Below, in pieces: positions 1 through 8,900 of a stretch of DNA of 36,134 nt (position 1 is its first letter; each line of letters opens with the position of its first letter). The stretch spans positions 1 to 36,134 of the forward strand of contig JAISUN010000039.1 of the NCBI GenBank assembly GCA_031272085.1, written 5' to 3'. The stretch comes from Dysgonamonadaceae bacterium (GTDB taxonomy: Bacteria > Bacteroidota > Bacteroidia > Bacteroidales > Azobacteroidaceae). The notes beneath the pieces were generated by a model. The model did no database searches and was not told the DNA's origin. It saw only the letters and a list, made by a program, of their open reading frames with translations. A program made the position numbers and the translations under genes.

Positions 1-972
1 GAAAAGAACAATAATTTTGAATTTGATATAATCAATAACACACAAGATACTTTATTTTTGTTTGACAGTTATATATTTGACAGAGATAGGTCATTTTATG
101 ATAGCACAGCAATTCAACAGTCAATATATTTACATAGGTACGACAAAAAAACAAAGCAATGTAAATTATCATTTTTACCTCTTTTGCCATATTTGTCAGC
201 AAACTATACAGGCCTTCTTGTATTGGGAGGGAACAAAGTTGCACATACAGGGCAGGTATTATATCATTTCAGGGCGATACCGCCTGACAGCAAAAATACG
301 GTAACAATATCTAAATGTGCCTTTTATTCGAAAGATTATGTCAAAGAAGTGTATCCGCAGAAAATATCAAAATTTGAACACAATATCAAGTTTCGCAAGA
401 GTAAGCACAAAAAGTGCGATAGTGTTGTTGTTGAGTTTGCTTTATACAAAAATATTGATTTGCTGATTTCAGAAAGAGCGTATTGGTCTGACGAATACAA
501 TTTTAATGAACAAGCACTTTCTTATATTATTTTGCCTGTTTCGGTAGATATTTTTACTGAAGTTGATGGAGAGTCTGTTTCTTATGGAAATGGAATAGGG
601 ACAAGACCTAACGGAGATGGAACTGGTGACGAATTTGGCTCTGCTAATGGATGGCGTATAGATATAAATCCCGCTAATATAGCCAAAGGAATTGAAAAAG
701 GGTTCAAGGCCGAACAATTAGTAAAATCTACATATGTACACGAAGTTGGGCATTTGTTAGGGTTAGACGACAGATATACAGACAAAGGCGGTGTTAATAA
801 AGGTTGGGAAGGTAATATTATGGGGGAATCCCGAACAGGAAAAGTTGAACAGAGAAATATTGATGGTATTCTTAAAGATGCAATGAAAGCATACGATAAA
901 TGGATACAAAATCCCAAAAACGAAGGAAAGGAGTTTCGATATGAAATCAACAACAGCAATATGGATAAATAA
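1..972 (+). CDS. Zinc metalloprotease-like protein, 5' end outside the window
   Basis: The frame is open from the first base, so the N-terminus is missing and 323 residues are visible. A metzincin-type zinc site HEVGHLLGLDD lies at visible residues 247-257 (HExxHxxGxxD, with H247, H251 and D257 as likely zinc ligands and E248 as catalytic base). A possible Met-turn, NIMGE, is at about 272-276. A glycine/asparagine-rich stretch (about 195-215) precedes the protease part. The first ~165 visible residues look like a beta-rich secreted domain unrelated to the protease half. The exact peptidase family is not recognised; snapalysin-like zincins share the HExxHxxGxxD form. The DNA is strongly AT-rich. 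The gene end overlaps the next gene by 32 bases, which suggests co-expression. It could be a secreted protease or the tail of a polymorphic toxin. The zinc motif is clear; the role is uncertain. Confidence 0.75.
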   Translation, partial: EKNNNFEFDIINNTQDTLFLFDSYIFDRDRSFYDSTAIQQSIYLHRYDKKTKQCKLSFLPLLPYLSANYTGLLVLGGNKVAHTGQVLYHFRAIPPDSKNTVTISKCAFYSKDYVKEVYPQKISKFEHNIKFRKSKHKKCDSVVVEFALYKNIDLLISERAYWSDEYNFNEQALSYIILPVSVDIFTEVDGESVSYGNGIGTRPNGDGTGDEFGSANGWRIDINPANIAKGIEKGFKAEQLVKSTYVHEVGHLLGLDDRYTDKGGVNKGWEGNIMGESRTGKVEQRNIDGILKDAMKAYDKWIQNPKNEGKEFRYEINNSNMDK

Positions 973-1444
973 ATTTAAGAATAGTATTATATCACTATTG
1001 TTTTTTGATATACTGTTGTTTCTTTGTTATAATAGTTATTGTGTTAAATGTGAACCATGTTTGCCTGAAATTTATTGTGAGCCATGTATATGTGATGAAC
1101 AGTACTTTATAGCATATTTTGGTTGTTGTTTGAATATTATTTGGCTTATTTATTCCAGTATAAGAAATAGAAAGTCAAAGCAATTAAAAAAAATAGACAA
1201 AATTGCCATGTGCGTATATTTTGTAGTTGTCAATACTTTGTTGTATTTGCTATTCAAGAATTTTCAACCAATGTGCGAACCCTGTTTAGACAATGCAGAT
1301 TGTCCCCCCTGTATATCAAAAGAGCAGTACTTTATAATCTACTTTGGAATAGCAATAAATGTGTTTTTTGGCATTTATTGCTTATTCAGAAAACGGAAAA
1401 GAAAAGAAAATAATGAAAAATTGAGCGCAATCTCACAATATTAA
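941..1444 (+). CDS. Four-helix membrane protein with duplicated CxPC-x5-CxPC loops
   Basis: This is a 167-residue protein of no family I recognise. It is an internal duplication with a 75-residue period. Each half has a hydrophobic helix (about 15-30 and 88-105), a short loop with paired cysteine motifs (CEPC 37-40 and CEPC 46-49; CEPC 112-115 and CPPC 121-124), the conserved word EQYFI, a second helix (about 54-72 and 129-149) and a basic tail (RNRKSK; RKRKRK). By the positive-inside rule both cysteine loops should face the periplasm. The motifs could bind metal or form disulfides. The start ATG lies inside the 3' end of the protease-like gene. A role as immunity or partner protein for that gene is inferred only from position. 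Confidence 0.75.
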   Translation: MKSTTAIWINKFKNSIISLLFFDILLFLCYNSYCVKCEPCLPEIYCEPCICDEQYFIAYFGCCLNIIWLIYSSIRNRKSKQLKKIDKIAMCVYFVVVNTLLYLLFKNFQPMCEPCLDNADCPPCISKEQYFIIYFGIAINVFFGIYCLFRKRKRKENNEKLSAISQY

Positions 1445-1456
1445 AAATAATTCATT

Positions 1457-2182
1457 ATGAAAAAGAAACTTATTTATATTTTGATGATATGTCTGTCAAA
1501 TATTTATTCTTGCAGAAAATCTTTTGATTTAACACAAGATAAAGTGTTTTACGTTTACAATATCCATGAAGGTGATACTGTCAGGGTGGATACAATAAAA
1601 TATATGCCTTCTATCGAAGAATCGTGTCCTATTGTCATTTTTTCCGACAGTATGCTTATGGAATGGAATAAGGCGTCTGTAAAAAATATTATACGGGACG
1701 ATTCTATTCATATGGACGATTGTTTACGTTTTGATATTCAATTTTACAAAAATAAGCATCAACTCCGGCTGGAATTTAGCAAAAAAGTCCTCAACAACGA
1801 ATACTTATTAGAATCAGATTTTGACAGCGGTTTTTATGTCATCGAAGAAGTTTTCAATGGTTCATATCAATCATTTCACTATTATTTGATTGTATATAGG
1901 AGAAAAAATGTTCATACAACAAATAAAGAAATAAGAGCATATCATTTTGCGTTTTCCCCCCACTATGATAGTTTTTATCTACGAAATATAGCAACTCTGG
2001 ATGAGATTAGATTCAAAAAATTTTATAATTCTTTCATAAAGCAAAACGGGAATGATGAAATGGGTTTACCATATAGAAAATTTAATGTTACTTATTTTTC
2101 AAGAAATAAAATAAATAGTTACATAACCGGCTGTACCGGCTGCATTGCTTGTATCGACGAATTTAAAGATATGATAAAATAG
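1457..2182 (+). CDS. Predicted lipoprotein with C-terminal CxxCxxC cluster
   Basis: This 241-residue protein begins with a short basic region, a hydrophobic stretch and the lipobox-like NIYSC at residues 15-19, so it is probably a lipoprotein. No domain is recognised. The middle is rich in aromatic and charged residues, typical of small beta-rich secreted Bacteroidota proteins. The last 20 residues hold a compact cluster, C226-x2-C229-x2-C232, inside TGCTGCIACIDEF. The gene starts 12 bases after the cysteine-motif membrane protein, so the two are probably co-transcribed. It is AT-rich like its neighbours. Function is unknown; an envelope immunity or metal-binding role is possible but unproven. 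Confidence 0.7.
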   Translation: MKKKLIYILMICLSNIYSCRKSFDLTQDKVFYVYNIHEGDTVRVDTIKYMPSIEESCPIVIFSDSMLMEWNKASVKNIIRDDSIHMDDCLRFDIQFYKNKHQLRLEFSKKVLNNEYLLESDFDSGFYVIEEVFNGSYQSFHYYLIVYRRKNVHTTNKEIRAYHFAFSPHYDSFYLRNIATLDEIRFKKFYNSFIKQNGNDEMGLPYRKFNVTYFSRNKINSYITGCTGCIACIDEFKDMIK

Positions 2183-2204
2183 AGAACAACTTAAACACAA
2201 AAAT

Positions 2205-2210
2205 AGGAGG
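2205..2210 (+). promoter_or_regulatory. Shine-Dalgarno-like AGGAGG
   Basis: A perfect AGGAGG lies 8 bases before the ATG at 2219. Bacteroidota genes usually lack such a site and no other gene in this window shows one as clear. It supports 2219 as the real start of the broken gene and hints that the cassette came from elsewhere. Confidence 0.5.
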
Positions 2211-2218
2211 AAAATGTT

Positions 2219-2838
2219 ATGAAGAAAATTTTAATGCTGTTTATATTGTCAATGTATTATACTATAAGTTTTGCTCAAAACTGCGATTCATTAATAGCAA
2301 TAAAAGGATATTATTATACTTTTTAAAAAAAAATGAAATATTATCTTCGTATGAGCAAAAAATAAAGAAAATGCAAAATGAAACTTATAGTATTCCTATT
2401 GACTTTACACAATCTTCATTTTTTATTCCAACACAAATTGGTGATAAGTTCTTACCAAATGACAGTTTGAAAATATCATTAGACAGTATATACTTTATGC
2501 CTAACAGTCATTTGACTAATTATGTTAAAAAATTATTTGACAAAGAATTGGACTTATCTAAAGAAATATGTATTTTGTCTGAATGTAATAGAACTTCACA
2601 TTTTTATACCTTTGGAAATAATGATAATATATTTTTTAAATGTTTTTATATAGAAGGGTATGCAATGGAAAAGCAAATCTCAAACATAGAAAAAGAACGA
2701 TTTAAAGTAGATTTAGATATTTATTCGGTAAATAGAAATGCTGAATACTTAATGCTGTTTTTCATTGTGAAAATTAACAATTATGCAACTTGCATATCCA
2801 ATAAAAAAATGCAATTATGGCAACCATACATAGATTAA
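2219..2838 (+). pseudogene. Secreted protein gene broken by a one-base frameshift
   Basis: The first reading frame encodes a signal peptide (MKKILMLFILSMYYTISFAQ) and stops after 35 codons, at 2324-2326, inside a T5A9 run. The next frame is open just upstream and continues to 2838 (155 residues from its first ATG at 2371). Adding one base at the homopolymer joins both into a 206-residue secreted protein whose junction reads YYYTF-LKKNEILSS. The break may be a real mutation, phase variation, a -1 ribosomal slip (TTT slips onto TTT at 2320-2322) or a sequencing error. The restored protein has no domain I recognise. A terminator follows about 80 bases downstream, so this is the last gene of the AT-rich cluster. 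Confidence 0.65.
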
Positions 2839-2916
2839 TAATCTTTGCTCTGTGTAGTGCCCGCTCTGCAAAAGGTAAAAATAAGAACTTCATTAAAAAC
2901 ATTTTATAATAGTAGT

Positions 2917-2958
2917 TCCCGATGGCAGACACTATAAAAAGATGCTGTCGGGATTTTT
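2917..2958 (+). terminator. Intrinsic terminator ending the AT-rich cluster
   Basis: An 11-bp stem (2917-2927 with 2943-2953, two G-U pairs) is followed by TTTTT. It would stop transcription from the upstream + strand genes just before the convergent regulator gene. The minus strand lacks a T tract after the stem, so it is probably one-directional. Confidence 0.75.
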
Positions 2959-3331
2959 ATTCTCTCCGGTATTTTTCTAATATTGCTATGCGTTCGTCCT
3001 TCTCTTTCAGAAGCAAATTATAAACCTCTATCAGTTTGTCAATTGGATTGAATGATGGATAATAATGAACAACATTCCCTACCGAAGTGTCATTAAATGT
3101 GTTTGCTATAAAATTGATGGTTTTTTCTTCGTCGTAGTTCTTTAATACAGTGGCAATTTTTTCGAGTATTTTCTCATCAATGTTTTCCTGATTTTCCAGA
3201 TTGGAAATAAATTGCTGCGAGCAACCAATACTCTCAGCAAGGATTTCCTGCTTGATTCCAAGTATTTCCCGCAACGATTTCACGTTCTTTCCCAAATGCG
3301 GCTGCCTTTTTATTACTCCACTTTTTTCCAT
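2957..3331 (-). CDS. XRE-family helix-turn-helix regulator
   Basis: This is a 124-residue cytoplasmic DNA-binding protein. A Cro/CI-type HTH occupies about residues 13-67 (LREILGIKQEILAESIGCSQ, then QFISNLENQ as recognition helix). A C-terminal segment ending in a charged helix (LLLKEKDERIAILEKYRRE) may dimerise. A good promoter lies just upstream on the same strand, giving a leader of about 17 bases. It points away from the PUL and converges with the AT-rich cluster. Single XRE regulators of this size are common in Bacteroidota accessory DNA. The target is unknown, and control of either neighbour is only possible. Confidence 0.85.
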   Translation of the reverse strand: MEKSGVIKRQPHLGKNVKSLREILGIKQEILAESIGCSQQFISNLENQENIDEKILEKIATVLKNYDEEKTINFIANTFNDTSVGNVVHYYPSFNPIDKLIEVYNLLLKEKDERIAILEKYRRE

Positions 3332-3354
3332 ATCAGATACGAATTTAACATTTG

Positions 3355-3383
3355 CAAAATTAGAAAAAAAACAACAAAAACAA
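3355..3383 (-). promoter_or_regulatory. Promoter of the XRE regulator
   Basis: Read on the minus strand, TAATTTTG (3362-3355) matches the Bacteroidota -7 box TAnnTTTG, with TTG (3383-3381) 18 bases upstream as the -33 element. It sits about 24 bases before the start codon. Confidence 0.6.
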
Positions 3384-3528
3384 GAAATTTCTAACTATAT
3401 TTTATGTTTTTTGATAAAAAATATTGGTTACACAACTTTTTTCTCAAAATTTATACTATAAACTTATTATTTTTATGTCTGTAATCTCGAAAATGTTATG
3501 AAAAAATAATGAAACTAAATCAATAATG

Positions 3529-3549
3529 AGAGTCAATCAAAACGACTCT
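3529..3549. promoter_or_regulatory. Inverted repeat AGAGTC-N9-GACTCT, possible operator
   Basis: Two 6-base arms with a 9-base spacer lie about 94 bases upstream of the PUL -7 box. Position and symmetry fit a regulator binding site, but the arms are short and could be chance. Confidence 0.25.
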
Positions 3550-3642
3550 ACATTTTTCACATTTTTCCCGCCACAATCCCCGATTAATTAAAAATTTACC
3601 AAATTTTAATTTATAATTAAGAGAATTTTAATTTTGTTGTAT

Positions 3643-3650
3643 TATATTTG
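3643..3650 (+). promoter_or_regulatory. -7 promoter box upstream of the GH92 gene
   Basis: TATATTTG matches TAnnTTTG, 33 bases before the GH92 ATG. No good TTTG is present at -33, which fits a promoter needing an activator. This box makes a TTG start at 3648 unlikely. Confidence 0.6.
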
Positions 3651-3683
3651 TGCAAATTTTTTGATAATCTTTCTATTTACATC

Positions 3684-5921
3684 ATGAATACAAAATTTCT
3701 GAACTTATTCAGTCTTGTTTTTTGCCTTATGGCGCTGTCCTGCTCCGGCAAGACGGGCGGACCGGCAAATTATGTCAATCCTTTTATCGGAACCGGCGGA
3801 CACGGCCACACCTATCCGGGAGCGGCTGTTCCTCACGGTCTTGTACAGTTAAGCCCCGATACGCGGCAAAACGGCTGGGACGCCTGTTCGGGCTACCATT
3901 ACAGCGACAGTACGCTTATGGGATTCAGCCACACGCATTTGAGCGGAACGGGAATCGGCGACCTCGGCGATATAAGGTTTCTGCCTTATACCGCTGAATT
4001 ACAGATATTTCCGCCTAATGGAGGGGAAGACAAAAATCCCTTTCCCGGCTCGGCTTTTTCGCACAAAAACGAGAAAGCAAGCCCCGGATATTACAGTGTT
4101 CACCTCGATACCTACGACATTGAGGCCGAACTGACGGCCACTGTCAGAGCCGGTTTTCACCGCTACACTTTTCCTGCCGCGGATAAGCCGGCCATCCTTA
4201 TCGACCTCGCAAAAACGCTTCACGACCGCCGTTTGAGGGCTTCGGAACTGAAAGCGGTAAGCGATACCGAGATTGAGGGGATGAAACAGGTAAGCGGCTG
4301 GGCGCCAAATCGTTATATCTATTTTTACGCCAAATTTTCGGAGCCTTTTACCGCTTCCGTTTCGGAAAATAAAACTGCCACCCTTGAATTTGCAAAAACC
4401 GGAAAAGGCAAGCAGATTTTGGTTAAAGTCGGCCTGTCGATGGTAGATTGCGAAGGCGCAAAACGCAATCTCGAAGCGGAAATTCCCAACTGGGATTTCA
4501 ATAAAGTACACGCTGCGGCCGAAAAAATCTGGAACAGCGAACTGTCGAAAATCCAGATTACGACTACCGACAAAACGGCTGAAAAAATATTCTATACCGC
4601 GCTGTACCACACGGCTTTGGAGCCGGTCGTAACTTCGGACGTCGATGGGCGTTTCCGCACTATGGAAGGCAAGATTGAGCAGGATACGGCTTACGTCAAT
4701 TATTCCATTTTCTCGCTCTGGGACACGTTCCGCGCTCTTCATCCGCTGAATACGGTTATATCGACGAAAGACAACCAGGCGATGATTCGCTCGCTGATTC
4801 GAAAATCAGACGAAGGCGGCCTGCTGCCGATGTGGGAACTTATGTCGAACTACACAGGCTGCATGATAGGCTATCACGCTGTGTCAGTGATAGTTGATTC
4901 CTACCTGAAAGGCGAGCGCGATTTCGACGTTCAAAAGGCTTTTTTGGCGGCAAAAAAATCGTCATCATGGGATACGGTCAATGTTTCGCCCACTATCAAC
5001 CGCGGTATTTTGAAGTACAATCTTATGCCTTACGGGAAATATTACAAAAATACTATCGGCTATATTCCGGCCGAAACCGAGCGGCAATCGGTAGCCCGCG
5101 GACTGGAATACGCCTACAACGACTGGCTTATCGCGCAGTTGGCCAAGGATTTGGGATATACCGACGATTATGCCCGTTTTATGGAATTGAGCCGGAATTA
5201 CGCAAATTATTACGACGCATCGACCGGATTTATGCGCGGGAAAATGCTCGACGGCTCGTGGCGCACGCCTTTCGACCCGCGGCACTCCGACCACAACAAC
5301 GACGACTATTGCGAGGGCAATGCCTGGCAATGGCTGTGGTTTGTGCCTCACGATGTGGACGGACTTGCAAAACTGATGGGCGGACGCGAACAGTTTATCG
5401 CAAAACTCGATTCGCTGTTTTCCATCTCGTCGGAAGTTACCGGCGAACGCGCTTCGGCCGATATTTCCGGTATGATTGGGCAATACGCTCATGGAAACGA
5501 GCCGAGCCATCAGACAATACATCTTTACAACCACGTGGGGCAACCGTGGAAAACGCAGGAACTCGTGGACAAGGTTTTGCAAACCCTTTATTTCGACGAC
5601 CCCAACGGGCTTTCGGGAAACGAAGACTGCGGCGAAATGTCGGCCTGGTACGTGCTTAACAGTATGGGATTTTATTCCTACTGCCCCGGCACTCCTTATT
5701 ATTCTATAGGACGTCCGCTGTTCGACGAAGCGAAGATTAACCTCGAAAACGGCAAAACATTCATTATCAAGGCTATAAACAACAGCGCCGAAAACAAGTA
5801 CGTTCAATCGGCAAAACTGAACGGCGCAGAATTGAAGCAGGAATGTATGTATTTCTCTCACAGCGATTTAATGAATGGCGGCGCCTTGGAATTGACAATG
5901 GGAAAAGAGCCGAAGAAATAA
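3684..5921 (+). CDS. GH92 alpha-mannosidase lipoprotein
   Basis: This 745-residue exo-acting alpha-mannosidase begins with a type II signal (lipobox ALSC, about residues 14-17), so it is probably an outer-membrane lipoprotein. Family GH92 signatures are clear: an N-terminal beta-sandwich starting VNPFIGTGGHGHTYPGAAVP and GFSHTHLSGTG, then an (alpha/alpha)6 barrel with CEGNAWQW (E544, probable general acid), GNEPSHQ and GNEDCGEMSAWY (D648, probable part of the base). GH92 enzymes are calcium-dependent and invert alpha-mannosides. The start at 3684 is chosen because it gives the lipoprotein signal and lies after the promoter. It opens the PUL and points to an alpha-mannose-containing substrate. 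Family assignment is secure; linkage preference is not readable. Confidence 0.95.
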   Translation: MNTKFLNLFSLVFCLMALSCSGKTGGPANYVNPFIGTGGHGHTYPGAAVPHGLVQLSPDTRQNGWDACSGYHYSDSTLMGFSHTHLSGTGIGDLGDIRFLPYTAELQIFPPNGGEDKNPFPGSAFSHKNEKASPGYYSVHLDTYDIEAELTATVRAGFHRYTFPAADKPAILIDLAKTLHDRRLRASELKAVSDTEIEGMKQVSGWAPNRYIYFYAKFSEPFTASVSENKTATLEFAKTGKGKQILVKVGLSMVDCEGAKRNLEAEIPNWDFNKVHAAAEKIWNSELSKIQITTTDKTAEKIFYTALYHTALEPVVTSDVDGRFRTMEGKIEQDTAYVNYSIFSLWDTFRALHPLNTVISTKDNQAMIRSLIRKSDEGGLLPMWELMSNYTGCMIGYHAVSVIVDSYLKGERDFDVQKAFLAAKKSSSWDTVNVSPTINRGILKYNLMPYGKYYKNTIGYIPAETERQSVARGLEYAYNDWLIAQLAKDLGYTDDYARFMELSRNYANYYDASTGFMRGKMLDGSWRTPFDPRHSDHNNDDYCEGNAWQWLWFVPHDVDGLAKLMGGREQFIAKLDSLFSISSEVTGERASADISGMIGQYAHGNEPSHQTIHLYNHVGQPWKTQELVDKVLQTLYFDDPNGLSGNEDCGEMSAWYVLNSMGFYSYCPGTPYYSIGRPLFDEAKINLENGKTFIIKAINNSAENKYVQSAKLNGAELKQECMYFSHSDLMNGGALELTMGKEPKK

Positions 5922-5933
5922 CCCCACCCCCTA

Positions 5934-5956
5934 CCCCTCCCCAGAATGGGGAGGGG
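5934..5956 (+). repeat. Perfect GC-rich hairpin between PUL genes
   Basis: CCCCTCCCC and GGGGAGGGG form a perfect 9-bp stem with a 5-base loop, followed by CTAAAAAAC rather than a T tract. It could slow transcription or protect the 3' end of the GH92 message, or be a copy of a dispersed intergenic repeat. Confidence 0.55.
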
Positions 5957-5973
5957 CTAAAAAACAGTAATTT

Positions 5974-8900
5974 ATGAAAAACATATTATTATTTGGCATA
6001 ATACTCTTTACTACAAGTATTTACGCCCAAGAACCGACCTACAAATGGGAACTGATAAATCCCAAATACCCGACAGCCGATGCTTTTGTAGCGGGGCTGA
6101 ATGCAGCCGACTACGGAGCCGACCTGACCGGAACAACCGACCAAACGGCTCTGTTGCAGAAACTTTTGGATTTTCTCGGGTCGCGTTCCAATAACGACGG
6201 ACGCAAAAGCGACGGAACTCCAAACGGCGGAACGCTGTTCCTGCCCGAAGGCAAATACCTGATTTGCGGCTATTTATACATTCCGAAAGGAGTTACAATA
6301 CGCGGCGAATGGGAAAAGCCCGTTAAAGGCCAACCAATAAAAGGCACAATCATTGTTTGCAATAATCCAAGCGCAAAAGGCCACGACTGCACAATATTGC
6401 CCAACGGAACTTTGTCCACTGCTTACGAAGCCCAATCGACAATTACTATGCAGCCCTCGTCAGCAGTGCGCGACCTTGCTTTCTGGTATCCGGAGCAGGA
6501 CGCCGACAATATTACGCCATACCCACCTGCAATCCTGTTCGGGCAGCAAGGTTACTGGGGCAACGATTATTGCCTTGCCTCAAATATCACGTTAGTAAAC
6601 GCTTACGACGGAATAATTTTTTCGCGGCGCAACGGAGGCGGGGCGCCCAACTGTTACGGGATTTACGGAACCCCGCTCCGTCGCGGCATCGAGATAGACA
6701 ACATAGCCGAAGTAGGCCGCATCGACAATGTTGATTTTTCGCCCGATTACTGGGCGGGGTCGGGACTTCCGGATTCGCCCACGCTGACGGGCAAGCACCG
6801 CGATTTCATCCTCGAAAACGGAACTGCGGTTGTGATGCGGCGCAACGACTGGTCGTTCATCTGCAAGGTTAATGCCGAAGGGTACAACATCGGCTACCGC
6901 CTCGATTTGTCGTACAACGACGATACCAACGGCAACAAGACCGCGCCAAACGGCCACAACTACGGAATGGAGTTTACCGACTGTAAATACGGGGTTTACG
7001 TGGCCGCCGTATCCGGTTCGGGAATGATGTTTTACGAATACAAATTCAAGAATTGCGATTACGGATTCTGGTTCGACAAGGCGGCCGGCGGCGTGGTTCA
7101 GATTCAAGGCTGCGAGTTCGACGCTAATACCGCAGCAATCTATGCTCCAAGTACGAATAACACAAAAATTCTTATGAATCAGAATGTTATAAAGAAAGGC
7201 GCAATAAATATCCAGGGTGGATTGGCCTCGTTGGTAAAAAACGATTTTGAAAGCGAAGACGTTCCGCAGGTAATCCTCGGAGCAAACGCAAGAGCAACAC
7301 TGACAGGAAATTACAGGGCAAACAACAGTCCGGTTTCGGTAAAAAATCTTTCGATGTACGAATGTATCAACGACGAAACGCCATTGGAAATCAGCGAATT
7401 GCCGCATTTTCCGTATAAAAACCAGTACGAATTTACTCAAAAGCCTGCCGGAAGCGCATTTTATGTTGCAAATGCCGAAACAGGCGTAACAACCGCTGCC
7501 GACGATAATTCTGACGCATTGCAGGCCTTATTGAATCAAGCGAAAAACGAGGGCGGCGGGCTTGTTTTCCTGCCTCCCGGACATTATAATTTCCGCAAAC
7601 CGCTGACCATTCCCGCCGGCGTGGAACTGAAAGGCTCTGTCGATGTGCCTTCGCTTCCGACCGGGCCGGGTAGCGCGATGGAAATTTATGCCGGAAAAGG
7701 CGACGAAGACGGAACGCCTTTTATCACAATGGAGCCGGGAAGCGGCTTTCGCGGCATGGTTGTGAACTATCCCGAACAGATTGTTCAACTGCTGACCGAG
7801 GCGGAACTCAACAACCTCGACGTTTATCATTTTCCATATACCGTTCGCGGGAATCGGGATGTTTATATTGTAAATATCGCATTCAGAACGGCTTACCACG
7901 GCATCGACCTGTTTACCAACAAGTGCGACAATCATTTTGTCGATTATCCGGCCGGACACGTTTTCAAAACCGGAATCCGCGTTGGAGGCGGCTCCGAAGG
8001 CGGGCATATCTATAATGCGCAGTTCAACCAGATTGCTTACGGCTCCGGCGGCGAAACGAAATTCGGACGCTGGCCTAACTCGCCCGACAATTTGCAGGCC
8101 GACCAAACAAAATACAGCAACGAACACGATATGGCATACGCCTATTGCTGGAATAATCTGTATTTTATGACTTTTGAAAACTGCAAAAACGAGGTTTTAT
8201 ACAACAATTTCGATTTCGGTTCAAACCGCGGATTTACGCTTGCCGATGGCGCAAACGGGATTTGCCTCGGTCAGGGAATCGACCAGGGAATGAACTCATT
8301 TTATATTGACGGAATCGGCGAAGACGGATTTGATTTCATTAATACTCAAATAGTTACAACAGCGCCCTCGCCCGGAGTTCAGCAAACTTTCAGGGATAAT
8401 AACCGTTATTTCCAGACAACGGCCAATTTCAGCGGGCTTGTAACATTTTTCGGAGCCGATTTTTGGGGACAGCCTCAACGGATTTCAAACGACATTTTGG
8501 GCGGAACTCTGGAACTGCAAGCCGGGAATTATTCCAATTCGGGACAGCAGACTTTTGCAAATATCGCTTCGGGAGCGGAATTTAACGTTACCGGCTCTAA
8601 CATCAACAATATATCTTCGCTCTTGACAAGCGGCTCTGCTCCGCAATTTTTCGTGCAGTCGTCGTTAGTCAATAAAAACAGTTTGGATGTTTCGATCTGC
8701 GGGCTGTGGCTCAATAATTTAGAATTTTCGGCATCCGTGTCGCCCAATGCCGGAGCCTTCTTGCCGCGTACCGGCTGGATTGCAACGGCCTCGACCTCCA
8801 ATGCCGACGCACAAAACAGCCTCGACGGCAACGCCGACACACGCTGGTCAACATTGAGCGAAAGGCAAAAACCCGGACAGTGGTTTCAGGTGGATATGCT

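Larger units (their letters stand above)
3332..3683. other. AT-rich divergent intergenic region
   Basis: This 352-base gap separates the leftward XRE gene from the rightward PUL. It holds both promoters and a small inverted repeat (3529-3534 and 3544-3549). I see no open frame or RNA gene in it. It also marks the change from AT-rich accessory DNA to the higher-GC PUL. Confidence 0.6.

Noticed and set aside
4965-5861. 298-codon open frame on the minus strand
   Set aside because: It is antisense to the catalytic part of GH92 and has no family features.
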